A stretch of DNA of 64,000 nt from Cenococcum geophilum 1.58. Its lineage: Eukaryota; Ascomycota; Dothideomycetes; Gloniales; Gloniaceae. Below are positions 1-13,599 of the stretch, piece after piece; position 1 is the stretch's first letter; each line of letters starts with the position of its first letter. Location of the stretch: assembly GCA_001692895.1 (NCBI GenBank), contig KV748254.1, positions 248,001-312,000 on the forward strand, read 5' to 3'. The notes beneath the pieces are model-generated. The model saw nothing but the letters and a program-made list of their open reading frames with translations, was not told where the DNA came from and searched no databases. The position numbers and the translations under genes are program-made.

Positions 1-196
1 GGATAGTAGTAACTGTCGATTGTATAAAGCAGACTACGTAGTCTATATACTAATGCGCCTCCCCCCTAATTAGTTAGTGCTTCAGAAGTGCACCAGACGC
101 GTAAGTAGGTGGTTGGTGCACCAAACGCGTAAACGCGTACTTGGCGTACCGAACGCGTAAGCACGCGGTTAGTATGACAGGTGCTATAATTATACA
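1..196 (-). repeat. 3' LTR of copia A (truncated by window start)
   Basis: The segment matches 5941-6136 almost base for base, including the ACGCGT-rich core and the TGTATAATTA-type terminus (reverse complement) at 191-196. Differences between the copies are mainly transitions, as RIP predicts. Confidence 0.9.
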
Positions 197-446
197 CTGG
201 CGGTACTTAGAAAATAAAACCACTTATATATAGCCTCCGTAATTGTCTTAATAGAACCATAAAACACATAAGAAAATACATAGGAAATCCCTCCTAAGGT
301 GCCTTCTGGGTTACCTTCCAAATAGTGCTCCAAGCTGGCCGTAAGTCCTGCTTACGGTCCGTAAAATAAACTGTACGGCCTTTTAACGGGCCGTAAATGC
401 ACCATACGGCCTTCCGACGGGCCGTAACTAAACTGTAAATACTCTA

Positions 447-3400
447 TTAGTCTCGCTCTACCCATTCTATAACCTTTAGGTTAAGCTTATTTGTATTAAT
501 TAGGGTTTTAAGAGCTTAACACGGCTCTACCTTAGTCATAGCGTCTACTAGGTTATCTCCGCTGCTAATCCATTTAACCTCTATAATCTCACGTCGTTCG
601 TAGGCCTAATATAAGCACATTAGGTCGACCATAAGCCTCTTCTCTTATATCGTACCTAGTTTAACTAGGCAGTTATAAAGGGACTTTAAATTAGTGTATA
701 AAACCAGGGGTAACTGCTCCAGTTATAGAATCTTCTAAACCGTTAATTTAATTGCGGCTGCTATATTAAATCCATAAGCTAGTGCATATAGTTTAGAAGC
801 TAGTACACTACGGGTTACTCGTTTATACTTAATTAAGGACCAGTACAGTATATTTACGTCCTAATTACGGTCCGTAAGTATAATTACAAAGCTAATTTAT
901 AATAATAGGTCTTTGTTATTAGTAAAAGATGCGTCCGTAAATACTAGTAGGCTAAGGGAATTCAGGTCTAGTGGTATAAAAGTAAATCCCCTTACTATAT
1001 TATTAATTTGCCACTAAATGCGCTTATTAAGCTACTTAACATTTTCTTCTTACAGGTCTACTGCCTGGGCCGCAAAGGATAGATTATAGGCAGATTTAGA
1101 TTAACAGACTGTGGCAATATAGGCGCCTCTTGCACGCTATGCAGCGTATTAGTCCTTTATATTTACGGTCTTATAGGTCTCTCCGCGGGAACTAGTAAGG
1201 TCCGTAGGTTTTGCTATAACGGGCTTTAGGTTTTAAGCTTAGCGTTCCTAAGTTAGCTTAATTAGGTTGCCCTTTTATATAATTAAGCCTCTATTAAACT
1301 TAATTAGAGTCTACTTAGTTAACTACTCTTACGGCTTTACCAAGAACTTTACCTTTTATAGTTTAGTTTCTTTAGCGTCTGCAAAGGTTTAGTCTGCTAG
1401 AAAGAGGGTATTATTAGTTTAAAGTCCAACAATGCCAAGGCCGTTTAATGGGGTGTATAAGAGGTAGGGGTCGTAGGTCAACTGTTCCATTTTAAGTTTA
1501 CTAACGTAATACTAGTGGTACGTTTTAAACCAATGGTTTCCAGCTTCTGGTACTCTATAAAGAGGTTTTAACCCATAAAATTGTTCCTAGTTATAGGTTA
1601 AGCTCGCGGGGTAGTCGTATAAAGATGTCCCTACTTAGGTAGGTGTTAGACTGCACGTAGGCTTATAAGATGTCCCATAAGTAAAGGGCTACAGGTTTAA
1701 TTTGCTGTAATCCAGGCGTAAGTACAAGTATAATCCGTTGACTAACTCGTTAAATTGTAGGCAATTGCGTAAGGACTAAACCCTTTCCCTAGTCGTTATA
1801 AGCTTGTATAACAAGCCTTAATTTCTTAAAGGCTTTATTAGTACTAGGGTGCTTAATTTTATTAACAAAGCGTAAGTTAAATATACGGACGCCTTGCGGA
1901 ATATCTTTCTCCGTTATAACCGCAAAGACGCCCTTTTTAAGTAGTCCGTTAATCTCTTTACGTCGTAAGTCCGTAAAAGGGGTTTCCTATATTAGAACTA
2001 ATATATCCGCAGGCGGAGATTGCCTTGCAGATATACCTGCGGAGGTTAAGTAATTCTCCATTACAGGGTTCTTACAGGGGCGTCCTCGGCCACGCTTTAC
2101 GGCAGGTTTAGTAGGTTTAGTGGGTTTCTAGGGGACCTCTAAGGTAGGCAAGGGTGCTTCCAATTTATTTAATTCGGTAGGTGTTTCTAGTTTATCTAAT
2201 TCGGCGGGTGCTTCTAGTTCGTCTGGCTTAACGTTATAGGTGTTTTCGGACCGAAAATAGGGTTTTACGGACGTGCTTCTAAAGCTTATTAGTCCGCTAG
2301 GGAGCTATATACAGCAGGTCTCGTCTTCTACGGCTAGTAGACAGTAAAGTCCAGTCCAATTACCGCTTTTACGCCACATAAGGACTTTAGAATTAAGCGG
2401 GAGGTTATATACTAAGGTTATATTAGGTCCGTTACAGTAGTATAAAGCGTTATTAACAGTTTGTTTAGCCCGTAATTTAACTATTTCGGCTATTGCCTTC
2501 CGTATTATAGCTACTCGTTCCGTAATAGACGGGGTAGAAGGGCCTAGGTTGCTTATCCTTAGGTAGGCTCCGTAGACCAAGAGGGTAGGTACTAGTCCGT
2601 TAGGGCCAGCGGTGTTATTAACAGCTTTTACGGCCATCTATAGAGCTAGTTCCTTTTAGATATCCTTACATTCGTCCGTAATAATCTAGTAAGCTCTTCA
2701 TAAGGCTAGGTAAGCTCGCTTAACAAGCCCAACGGACCAATACGCCTTAACTGGGACAGCTTTTGTTAATATAGCCATGGCCGTAGCATACTGCTAGAAT
2801 TCCTTACTAATAAAATTCCTACCGGCGTTATGGGTAATATACTAAGGGGGTCTAACGTATATATTAATTCAGCAGGTCCGTAAAATATCCTATATGTGTT
2901 TTGCGGATATATTTTATAACTAACGGGTGGCTTAATAGCGGGTTACCTCGTCGATTATATGTAATACTGGACTGCCGTTAATATATATAATATCCACGTA
3001 CACTAAGTAGTTAAAGTTAAGGTCCTTATAAAGGGTAAACTTAAATCGGCCTAGGGAACGTCCGTATTTCTAGCAGAAGGAGCAGTATTTAGTTAGGTAG
3101 TTAATTGCCTTCTTATTAACGTTATATCTAGAGCGTTTAAGGACTCTATACAGTTTTTCGGCTAACGGGTGGCCGAAACGGCGGTATAGGCGGTGGATCT
3201 CAGTACTAGTAAGGTAGCACGGGTTATAGTTAAAAGATTCCTAAATATAGGTCCATAAAGTCTCTCCCTATATAAGGAACGGGTGTCCGAATCGTCATAT
3301 AATTGGCAGGGTGATATACTTACTTCCTAGGGCAGTTGCGGGGCTAATTAAGGTGTCCGTAACATTGTTGTAGTAAACCTATAACCTATCTATATCCGCA

Positions 3401-5483
3401 AGACAGAGTAGGAAAGGGGTGTCCGCTTTTACTACATAGAAGTTAACTAGGCTAATTAGGGTCTTAACTGCAACTGATCCAATTAATATGGTTGAGCCAA
3501 TGCGAACTAGACGTTTACGGCCCCAGTTTACGTAATATCGATGTCCGTATTATTATCTGTGGTGGTCTTATATACAAGGTATTATCCATAGCCTGCGGTA
3601 GACTTCTTAGAGGCACCTGTGTCGATTATAATACCGTAGAATTCCTTAGGGGTATAGCGTTCTGTGGTAATATATACAAATAGGTCCTACTTATAATCTA
3701 TAACGTCCGTAACGGGGGTGCTTATAAAATAGTTTTTAGGCGCAACTAAGTGTATAAAGGAACGATTGGCTAATACGGTTGTAATATTAAAGGCTTGGCT
3801 GTCCATAAAAGGTCTAAAAGTGGTTAGGAATATCTCTAAGGTCTCTTATTCCTAAGCGTCTGAGTTAAAGTTAATTATAAGTGCTTCTATTGACTTATTA
3901 GGGGGCTCTTCTGCTTCCTCTCCTTTGTATTCTAAAATGAACTAGTTAATACGGCTATTAAGTCTCTTCCTAGACTTGTTATATTCTTCCTAGGTATGCC
4001 TTATAGACCAACATCCTTCCTTACCGCACACGAAGCACTTCTAGCTGGTTTGTCTACGGGGGTATATTGTTATACGGGGGTTACTACGGGGGTTACGGGT
4101 AGGACTTGGTCGGTACGGGTGCTACTAGCGGTAGCGGCGGTCTGTAAAGTAGACGTCTAAGTCTATTTACGGATATTAAATATCCGTAATAAAGGCTTAA
4201 GTGCTGCCTGGTGGGTTTAAGACTTCATACATTATAATAGAGGAGCGTAAATCATTAATGAGGCTAGCTAAGGTATCTGTAGGCTTATAGTAGGCGTACT
4301 TATAGGGCTCTACTTCCTGGCAGGCTGTAATAAGTTTATTGTATAGGAAGTCGTCTATTTAAAGCTTAGCGTTAAGGCCGTGCTATAGGTGCCGGAGGTC
4401 TTTAATAAGAATTTATAGGCACTTTATAGTCGATTTTTTAGTGTTCTTGTTAATTACAGTCCATAGCTTAGTCGCATTCCATTAGGTAAGGATATTACGC
4501 TTATATTCCGGTCCTTTAAAGTAGTTACGGGTGGCTTCATATAGCTTATTAAAGGGAACACCAAGGGGGTTACTCTTAAGGTTGGTATAGTAGTAGTTAA
4601 GTGCTAGGCCGCGCAGTATAGTAGAGTAGGCTTAGCTAAACTCTTATTTAGAAATGTTAGCCTTCTGGTAAAGGTCCGTAAAGATGGTTAGTTTAAAGTT
4701 AAAGTTATCGTTTTTACCGCTATACTTAGATTTATCGGTATAGAGCTTAGCTAGGTTAGCTAGCTCCTTACTATAGGTCTTTACTTAGGTAGGTTGCGGA
4801 TCTATAACTTGCGGATCTATAGCTTACGGATATGTGGTTTATAGATATATGGTTTGCGGATATATAGCTTGCGGATCTATGACTTAAATAACAGGGGTAA
4901 TTTGGTCCGTATTTTGGTTTATAAGGGTATTACGGTCCGTATTTTAGGTTACGGGGGTATTATAGTCCGTAGCGTGGTCCGTAACTTAAGAGTAGGGTAT
5001 ATTTTAGCTAGCAAGGTCAGCTCTAAAGCCGCTTAGGTCTGTAGGATGAATTTAGTTAAATGGGTTAGGTATAAGGCCGGCGATCCTATTAAGTTTAGAA
5101 GAAGCAAAGAGTTCTTTAGTGGTTTTAACCTGGTCTAGAATTTCCTCTTTAGTCCATTCTGTTTAGTCTTTCTTATATATTGTATTATATAAAGACTGTG
5201 CAATAGTAACTTATTTGTCCCTTTTAACCCATACACCTTAGTTATATAAAAGGGTTTATAGTTTATAGATGGTAATAGGGTTGCAGGCCTTAAAAATAGC
5301 TTCTGTAAAGTCCGTAAAGTCTTCCTAGTATTACTCCCACAGGTCGTTATTTATAAGCTTAAAGTGTTTATATTTAAGGATTTTGAAACTAATATAGTCG
5401 TTAACGTCGTTTGTAGACGTAACGTCGACTCCTTATCTCTACTTCTTTTAACCTTCGCTAACTTGCTTGCTAATATCTGCCAT
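447..5483 (-). pseudogene. copia A gag-pol polyprotein remnant
   Basis: Reading leftwards from ATG at 5483 (MADISKQVSEG...) to a stop at 447-449. The order is gag with a PQ-rich repeat (about 4800-4880), a CCHC zinc knuckle, protease, integrase, then RT/RNase H near the left end. An open stretch at 2305-2637 lies between integrase and RT and matches copy C at about 26320-26650. It is in a different phase from both the start and the stop, so at least two small indels exist besides the many RIP stop codons. No intact product is expected. Confidence 0.8.
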
Positions 5484-5865
5484 ACTATATAGTATAGTGT
5501 GGTGCGTAGCGGGTAGTAGCAGCTTATAACAGGTGGGGGAGGTCTTGTAACAGTCCGTAAAATTAATTAACGGGTCCGTAATAGTTCGCAGGAGGGTAAG
5601 GGGTTTCCGCAAAAGGTCTAAAGAGGTTTAAGGTTCGAGGGGGTTAAGGATAGGGGTTCCGTATAGGTCTGTATTCGCGTCTATAACTTCCAGTAAACCG
5701 TACTAAGACTTAAATAAGTATATAGAGTTAGAGATAAGTCCGTAATCCCCGACTTCTAACCTTCTAGTAGGTCGTACTAGGAGTCTAAACGGGTGGTTGC
5801 TGTCGTATATATTGCTCGGGGGGAGGTGTTAAGTAATTGCTAATCTGTGCGCGCTCACTAATCAG

Positions 5866-6136
5866 TATTCGTACTAATTTAATAGTACGAGTAAGTTATA
5901 TCCCGGGGCACGAAATACGTATAGTATTGTATGCTCTTTAGGATAGTGGTGACTATTAATTGTATAAAGCAGACTACGTAGTCTATATACTAATGCGCCT
6001 CCCCCCTAATTAGTCAGTGCTTCAGAAGTGCACCAGACGCGTAAGCGGGTGGTTAGTGCACCAAACGCGTAAACGCGTACTCGGCGTACCGAACGCGTAA
6101 GCACGCGGTTGGTACGACAGGTGCTGTAATTATACA
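5866..6136 (-). repeat. 5' LTR of copia A
   Basis: This 271-bp direct repeat of the left-edge LTR ends in TATACA (reverse complement TGTATA). It is about 12 bp longer than the LTRs of copia C and differs from them mostly by transitions. The TG/CA terminus on its left side is mutated to TA, consistent with RIP. Confidence 0.85.
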
Positions 6137-6168
6137 GTTAGAATCTACCCCTATTATTAAAGCTTAGT
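6137..6168 (-). pseudogene. sliver of gypsy element X gag between copia A and element B
   Basis: These 32 bp separate two transposons. If element B (with its duplicated TTAGT) is removed, this sliver joins 14018 onward and the minus-strand gag frame read from 14780 leftwards stays open across the junction. It is therefore the continuation of the host element X. Confidence 0.6.
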
Positions 6169-6588
6169 TATTACGGACGCTTTAAGTACAATATTACGAC
6201 TACTTAAAGAGGAGTCAGAAGGAGCTAGTTAGTTAATTTAGGCACGGTCTAGGATGGAGCCGGTAAAGCTATATAACAAGGAATAGTAACTAAGGTCACA
6301 TAACGTTATACGCAGTATACGCAGTATATAAAGGGAACGTACGTATAATATGTACAATACGTATCTTACATATAAAGGGGATTTCTTAGGAGTACGGTTA
6401 TATATTTAAAGGACCACAGTCCCTACCTAGATAGTTCTTTCCTTTATAGTAAATCTCAGAATATAATTAGAGTTAATTTATTAGGCAACTACTCCACTAG
6501 TTATTATTATATTATTAACTTCTTATTTACCTATATACCTAGCCTATTAATAAGTCTACCGTAGTTCCTGCTATAAGGCTTTGTTATA
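6169..6588 (+). repeat. 5' LTR of gypsy B
   Basis: This 420-bp LTR is nearly identical to 13600-14017. The terminal TG is mutated to TA (TATTACGGACGC here, TGTTATAGACGC in the 3' LTR), and the CA end is TA. It carries a TATATAAAG box at 6325-6333. Confidence 0.9.
6325..6333 (+). promoter_or_regulatory. TATA box in LTR of gypsy B
   Basis: TATATAAAG lies in the middle of the 420-bp LTR, the usual place for the retrotransposon promoter. It is also present in the 3' LTR copy (around 13750-13760). It is probably silent in RIP-marked DNA. Confidence 0.5.
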
Positions 6589-6779
6589 TATTTACTACTA
6601 AGGTTACGGTATTAATAAAGTTAAACAATATGCTACTAAAAGCACTAGCTATAACGCCATTAACGGCGGCAACTACTTTGAGGTTAGGTAACGACACTAG
6701 TATAGTAAACACTAACTTATAGCAACCTATAACGGTCGGACAACTATAAGAGATAGTTAACTAGTTAACAGAAAATAAT

Positions 6780-9700
6780 ATAATATTAGAAAATAGGATT
6801 AACGGGATAGGAGCAGCAAAGATTAAGTTACTATTAATTAAAAGGTACTTAGGAGAATAATTAAAACTTAAAGGATTCCTTACGCAAATATACTTTAAGG
6901 TTACGTAAGAAGGAGCAAAGCTGCCAATACCTATAGATTGAATAGTATATGCGGGACTATTCCTATTAGAAAGGGCACTTAAGTAGTTTAAGCCTTACTT
7001 TATAGAGATACAAGTAAACGGGATAACAACCACTAATTAAGAGGTGCGATTTATATTTATAAGCTAGGAGGGGTTTATAAAACGACTTATACAAATATTT
7101 AGAGACCTGGAGGCAGTAACTATAGCGGAAAGAAAACTTTAAGATATTACGCAACGAACCTTAGCAATTAAGTATACAACGCAGTTCTAGATATTAGTAA
7201 CGTAAGTTAAATGGAATAATAAGGCGCTTATAGCACAGTATAAATAAGGACTTAAGGCTAAAGTCTAGGACGTAATTATCCTAATAGAAGATACGGACAC
7301 CCTAAGGGAACTAATAGATTAAGCGATTAAGATTAACAATTGGATCTACTAAAGGGAATAGGCTAAGAGAGGCTAGAACAGAGTTCTATAGTTATATAAG
7401 GCGTAGAGTACGCAATAACTAAAGCTAAGTTAAAAACTATAGTATAGCGCAGAGCTAATAGACCTAAGTAGTACTAAAGAATTTAAAAGATGGAGTAAGA
7501 AATTATGGAAACCTAGAGGACAAGGATTAAGTAATTAAAGGTTTAAAGAGTAGAGGCCAAACCAGGGATCTTAGTAGTAAAAGACGTTTAAGCGGACTCC
7601 ATAGCAAGAAAAATGGTTTAAAAAAGGAGCTTATATAAATTACGGAAAATAGGGTTATTATATTAAAGACTATAAAAGTAGTTAGAGTTACTATATAGTA
7701 AAAGGAATAAGACTAGTAGACGATATACACGTATAGAGGGACGATAATGTGCTACAAGGAATAAAAGAATATTTAATTAAAAGTTTTGCGTTTTATTATA
7801 ATAACATATACTAAATTAATAAGGACGCTAAGTACGGCGCAAGCTATTAGCTATAAGAGCTACACTTAATAAAATATAGAGGAACCAACGAACTAGTTCG
7901 CAGATTGGACATTAAGGACGATAAATTTAACGTAGGTAAAACATTTTATAATAATAAGGCAATATAGGCCGCTTACTAGGAGTAAGTAGACCTCGGAGAT
8001 GTTATATAAGAGGTAAAGGATGATTCTATTACAGAATAGGGAACATTAGTAGGGATTAAGACCCCACTAGACACGATATCTATCGCTTTATAAGATATAA
8101 GAGAAGTAGGACAGCGAGCTACTTTGGCACTTAATAAAGGTAAAAGGCTAAAAGCTTAAGATTCTTAAGATGAGATATAAGATAACTAAGACTTTTAAGA
8201 CGAAATAAGGCAAGCTTAAGGACCTATAATAGATAATAACCAATGGAGCAGAGCAACGGCTTAGTTTAGTAATATATAAATAAGCTTAGGACAAAGTTTC
8301 CTAAAGGCATAAGATTCTTAAGACGAGATAAGTGAGATTTAAGACTTTTAAGACAAGATAAGAATACTAAGTAAGCTTAGTTAAACTAAGGCTAAAGTAA
8401 GGCTTAGGATAGAAGTAAGCTTAGGATTAAGAATCCTATAGGACTAAGATTTCCAAATACGAATTAAAGGAATTGCGGGTAAGACTTAGCAACTAGATCG
8501 AAATATTAATACTAAAATTAAGAAGTAAGAAGACTTTAAGGATTTATCTATAAAACGCAAACTAAAAAAAACTATAAAAGAGTTTAGATAAAGAATTATC
8601 GCATAGTAAGAACAGAAACTAGATAAGAGATCTAGCATATTAGGACGTATAAGGGATAGAGCGCTAGTATACAAAATTACTAATAGGCCTAGGGTAGGCA
8701 TACTAAGAGCCAAGTGGCTTATTAAACTAGAAGATAAAGAGGATCTAGGGATCCCTACTAGGTTTAAAGAACGACATATAAAAGGCTGTTACGACGTAGT
8801 AATAAAAAGATACTTCCTTACGGATAAGCCGTATATACTCTAGCAGCTATACTAAAAGTAGTATAGGTAAAGGCATAACGACGAGTAAGAAGATTTCTAT
8901 ATGTAAATAAATAAATAAGTTATCTAAGACCACCCAATTATAGAGAAGGCTATAACTTATATTAAAGGAGCCTTAATTATAACGTTAAAGGATCTAAAGG
9001 AACGATTAGAGGACTAGAAAAGCGAAAGGCGTATCTTAGTACCTGCAAATAAAGTTATAACGTTTAGATTAGTATAATAGAGGTTTAAACTTAAAAATAA
9101 AAACAAGTTAAGAGTTAACCTAAAGCACCTAGTATACTATATGCTATTGTGGATTATATGCGTAGATAATATATATAAGATACACAAAAACCTAAAAGAA
9201 AAGAATTGGAAATACCCTATAAGGATATATTAGGCGCCAGATAAGCAATAGTATAGAAATACTAAGTATATATACGGCTGGTATTTAATAGAAGTTTAAG
9301 AGTTAGGAGACTTAATACTTTAGCTAAAAAGATTCCTTACGGAAGAATACTTAGATAGATAATAGTAGTAGGAATACCTAAAGAATACGTACCTATAGTA
9401 TATTAAAGATAAAAAGCGAACTAGGTATTAGCTAAAGAGTAAGCTAAGTATATAAGGATTAAGCAGCTAATAGTTAGGAAAAGTAAAGGCCCACGGGACT
9501 AAAGGGAGCCAGTGGTAGAGCCTCAGACCCTTAAAGGAATTTAAGGATAACACCTAAATTTACGAGTTAAATAGCAAGATTAGTAGTTTAAAGCGCTAAT
9601 AGATAGTAGAGTAACGCGGAACTATATCTTACTAGTAGCAGTTAAAAGAATAGGATTACCTTATAGACAGAAGGAGCAACCTTACCTATTAGTTATAATT

Positions 9701-12700
9701 TTAGAAGATCTAATAGCCTATAGAGGAGGGATTATTAACCTTAAAATAGGACCTATTTAAATAACCATTAAAGGAAGACGAATTAAGATGTCTTTTAATA
9801 TCCTACTATTAGGATAGGATAAGGTAGTACTAGGAATACCTTAGTTACAGGAATATAATCTAAAGATTAATTGGATTACCGGTTAAGTTAATATTAGAAA
9901 TACTTAACGCCGCAAAATGCGATAGCAAACTAAGTTGGTATAGTACTAAGTTAGAGTAATATATAAAGAGACTAAGTAAAGCTTAAGTTATATACCAAAG
10001 AGATACTATAAGTATGGCAAGAAACTATAGTTACTAGAAAGTAAAAAGCTAGCAGATTATATAGTATAGGACTATAAAATAGAGTTAAAACCAGAAATAA
10101 GTCTAAGGTTCTTTCCAACCTATAAGCTTACTTAAGAAAAGGTAAGCGCGCTTAAAGAGTTTGTCTAGGAAAACTTACGGAAGGGATATATTAGACTATC
10201 GCAGTTATTAGCAGGTTATCCAGTACTATTTATACCAAAGAAGAATAGAAAACTTAGGTTATGTATTAATTACAGGCAGTTAAATAGTATTACTTAAAAG
10301 GATAGGTATTCTTTACCCTTAATTAGCGAAATTTAGAATTAGATAGGTAATGCGTAAATCTTTATAAAGATAGATCTAAGATGGGCGTACTATTAGATTA
10401 GGATTAAGGAGGGAGATAAATAGAAAGCAGCTTTTAGATCAAGAGAAGGGCTATATAAACTATTAGTTATGCAATTCGGATTAACGAATGCACTAGCAAC
10501 GTTTTAGAAACGAATTAATAGTATATTAGGAGAATACCTTAATAAGTTAATTATAGCATACCTTAACAATATTATTATCTACTTAATGACTAAGAAAGAA
10601 TACGGGGAATACGTTAAATGGGTTTTAAAGAGACTACAAGAAGAACAGATGCTAGTAGCAATTAAGAAATACGAGTTCTTTATAAGGAAGACTAATTTCG
10701 TTAGATTTATTATTAAACTAGGTTATATTAGTATAGACCCAAAAAAGATTAAAGCTATAGTAAGTTGGTAAGAACTAGAGAATATAATGCAATTAAGGTT
10801 ATTTTTAGGGTTTTGTAACTACTACAGAAGGTTTATAGTACAATAGTTAAAGAATATTAAACTATTTACTAGGCTTACTAAGAAAAAGGAACTATAGGCA
10901 TAGGGAGATAAATAAAAGAAGTTGTTTAAGGAACTTAAGGAGTTGTTTACCTAAGAGCTAATCCTTAAAATCTATTAACTAGGATTAGACACGGTTGTAG
11001 AAATAAACGTATTAGACTACGTACTAGGAGTATATTTACTATAGAAGTATAAGGACGCATAGTATCTAGTAGCATATTATAGTAGAAAGATAATACTACT
11101 AGAGTTAAACTATAACGTCTACAATAAAGAGTTATTAGGTATAGTTATAGCACTTAAGAAATAGAGAGTATTCTTATAAGGCGTAAAGAAACTATTTATA
11201 GTTAAAACGGATTATAAGAACCTAACGGGGTTTCTAATAATAAAAGAACTTAATTAAAGATAGGTTAAATAGGTAGAGATGCTTACAGAATACTATTTTA
11301 AGATTTAGTATACTAAGGGAACCAAGAATATAAAAGTAGACGCACTTAGCAGGAAAGCTAAACTATAGAATAATAAGAAACTATTAGGAGCAATGCTACA
11401 CAGAGATAAGGATAGATTGATTAGATATAATTACCCTAAACTAGTAGCAACTTAGGAAGATAATAAACTAGGAAGAGTCTATAAGACACTAGAAAGCTTT
11501 TAGGCATAAAGAATCTTTAAAGTATAGCTAAAAGAATAGTTGGAATATCTAGAAGAAGAAATACTATATAAGTATAGAGAAGTAAAGTATATCCTAAGAA
11601 GCATAGCAGAGTATTTTATAGAAGATTTCTATAAGGGAATAACTTAAGGACATAACGGAGTAACAGGCTTAGTGTTAAGACTTTAGGAAGAATATATTAT
11701 TAACAGAATCTAGAATATCGCAAGAAAAGTAATAAAGGAGTATTTAGATTGCTAAAGAAATAAACTAATAAGGTATAAGCTATATAGAGGGCTATAACCT
11801 ATTAAAATACTAGAGAGACTATAGGAGGTTATATTATAGGACTTTATTATTAAATTACTAAATTTAAGAGATCCTATTACCGGATAAGATTATAACACGA
11901 TTTTAGTAATAGTAGATAAGTTAACTAAGTAGGGCTACTTTATAGTATGCACAAAAGAAATCTCAGCGGAAGATATTGCTAAAATCTATATTAAAGAAGT
12001 ATTTGTAAAATATGGAGTACTAAGTAAGATTATATCGGATAGAGATCCAAGATTTATAGCAGTATTTTAGGAGGTATTCTTAGCAAAGTAAAGAATTTAA
12101 GTAGTAACTTCTACCGCATATTATCCGCAGACAGACGGTTAAATAGAAGGATTAAATTAGACGCTAGAACAGTATTTAAAATATTATATTAATTATGTAT
12201 AGAACAATTAGGTATCGCTATTACTAATTATACAGTTTATATATAATATAACACCATAGAAAGGAATAGGTATATTACTATTTAAGGCAAATTATAGATA
12301 TAAGTTAAGAATATTATTATTACTATAGCAAGTAAAGAAAATAAGTAGTATAGCTAAAGAAAGAATAAAGATGTTAATAAATCTTTATATAGACCTTATG
12401 GAATTAGTAAAGAAAGTATAAGAAAGAATAAAAAAGTACTATAATGCTAAGAGATCTAAGGGACCAGATCTTAAGGAGGGAGATAAAGTATGGCTACTAT
12501 ATAAAAATTTTAAGAGTTAACGACTAAGCAAGAAGTTAGACTACGTTAAACTAAGACCTTTTAAAATTACGTAGAGAATTTTACTAGTTACGTTTAAGTT
12601 AAACCTACTAGTTAAGATAAAGATCTATCCTATATAGTATATTGCGATACTAGAGCTAGTATATAGAAATATTAAGCTACTAGTTTATAAGGTAGATACG

Positions 12701-12910
12701 TATAGAGGATAAAAGGAAGATAAATAGTAAGTTTTAAAGATTATTAGTTATAAGGACGTTAACGATAAAATATAGTATAAGGTTAAGTGGATAGGCTACA
12801 CTAAGACTACCTAGGAGCTACTAGAGAATTTAAAAAACGCTATAAGAAAGGTATAGAAGTATCGGAAGAAATTAGGTTAGGGAGTATTAATAAAAAAGGA
12901 TTATTAAAAA
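6780..12910 (+). pseudogene. gypsy B gag-pol remnant with chromodomain
   Basis: Gag lies at about 6780-7700, ending in a knuckle (about 7638-7680) whose Cys are now Tyr. An aspartic protease relic at about 9585-9640 reads as DSRATRNYI, where the active site would be D(S/T)GA. RT lies at about 10190-10780, with YLNNIIIY where YLDDILIY is expected (Asp to Asn). RNase H and integrase run to about 12650. A chromodomain (KYKVKWIGY-like, about 12735-12880) ends the protein. The one long open piece, 10586-10771, is the RT thumb region. The Asp-to-Asn and Gly-to-Arg changes are G-to-A events, as expected from RIP on the opposite strand. Confidence 0.85.
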
Positions 12911-13576
12911 ATAAGTTACCTAAGGGGGACCTAAGAAGAGTAGTTGCCAAACTACTCGGATCTATTTCCTTCTCTATTAGAAGAGAATCTATTTTTTTTA
13001 TTACTAAGTTCCTGTAAACCTTATTTTATAAGTTTTTACTCTTTAAAATAGACCTTTTTATAAACCTTTTTAAGACGGAGTAACTAAGCAGACGCTATAA
13101 TACGGGCTTTAAGAGCCTTCTGCTCCGTATCCTAAGAATATTTTAACTTAGCAAGGGCTTAAGATAGTTTACTATCTAGCCGCGTAGCAGTAGATTAAAT
13201 ATAAAACCCTAAAACAAATTAATTAAGGAACTAGATAACTATTAAGAGTAATAAATCGCGTATATTTAGCGTTAGAGATAGAGCGAACGTTATAGGACAA
13301 ATAAATATTCGCTTTAGTGCACTTTAAGTAAAAGGACGGTTATTACAAAGATAAATTCGCTAACGTAATATAAACTAACCCTTTTTCACATAATAAGAAT
13401 ATGGAGATAGTATAATCTTACTAAGAGATAATATTGCAGCAATAGTGCGAGTATAACGTTGCGCCTATAAGGAAGAAGGAGCCTTAGGTATAATAAGTAA
13501 CAATATTAACTAAACTAATTAGACGGATATTATACCTCTAGTAAATAACTTAGAGATATTTAGGATCTTTAAGGAT

Positions 13577-13599
13577 AAAGATAAAGAGGAGGGAGATAG
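13577..13599 (+). other. polypurine tract of gypsy B
   Basis: A purine run of A/G with two T residues ends immediately before the 3' LTR start at 13600. This is the plus-strand primer position of LTR retrotransposons and confirms the orientation. Confidence 0.75.

Larger units (their letters stand above)
1..6136 (-). mobile_element. Ty1/copia LTR retrotransposon A, RIP-degraded, left end outside window
   Basis: Two direct repeats (1-196 and 5866-6136) bracket a minus-strand gag-pol region, so the element is transcribed leftwards and its 3' LTR is cut by the window edge. The interior is homologous to element C (22829-29075) in the opposite orientation, including the same LTR. The outer right border is the LTR end at 6136, followed by GTTAG; the matching target duplication would lie left of the window. 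The coding region is full of TAG/TAA from RIP, so the copy is dead. Assignment to copia rests on the gene order (integrase before RT and RNase H) read in copy C. Confidence 0.9.

Noticed and set aside
3492-5036. Plus-strand ORFs 3492-3683 and 4854-5036
   Set aside because: Opposite-strand frames of copia A gag-pol; the second is the complement of the PQ-coding repeat.
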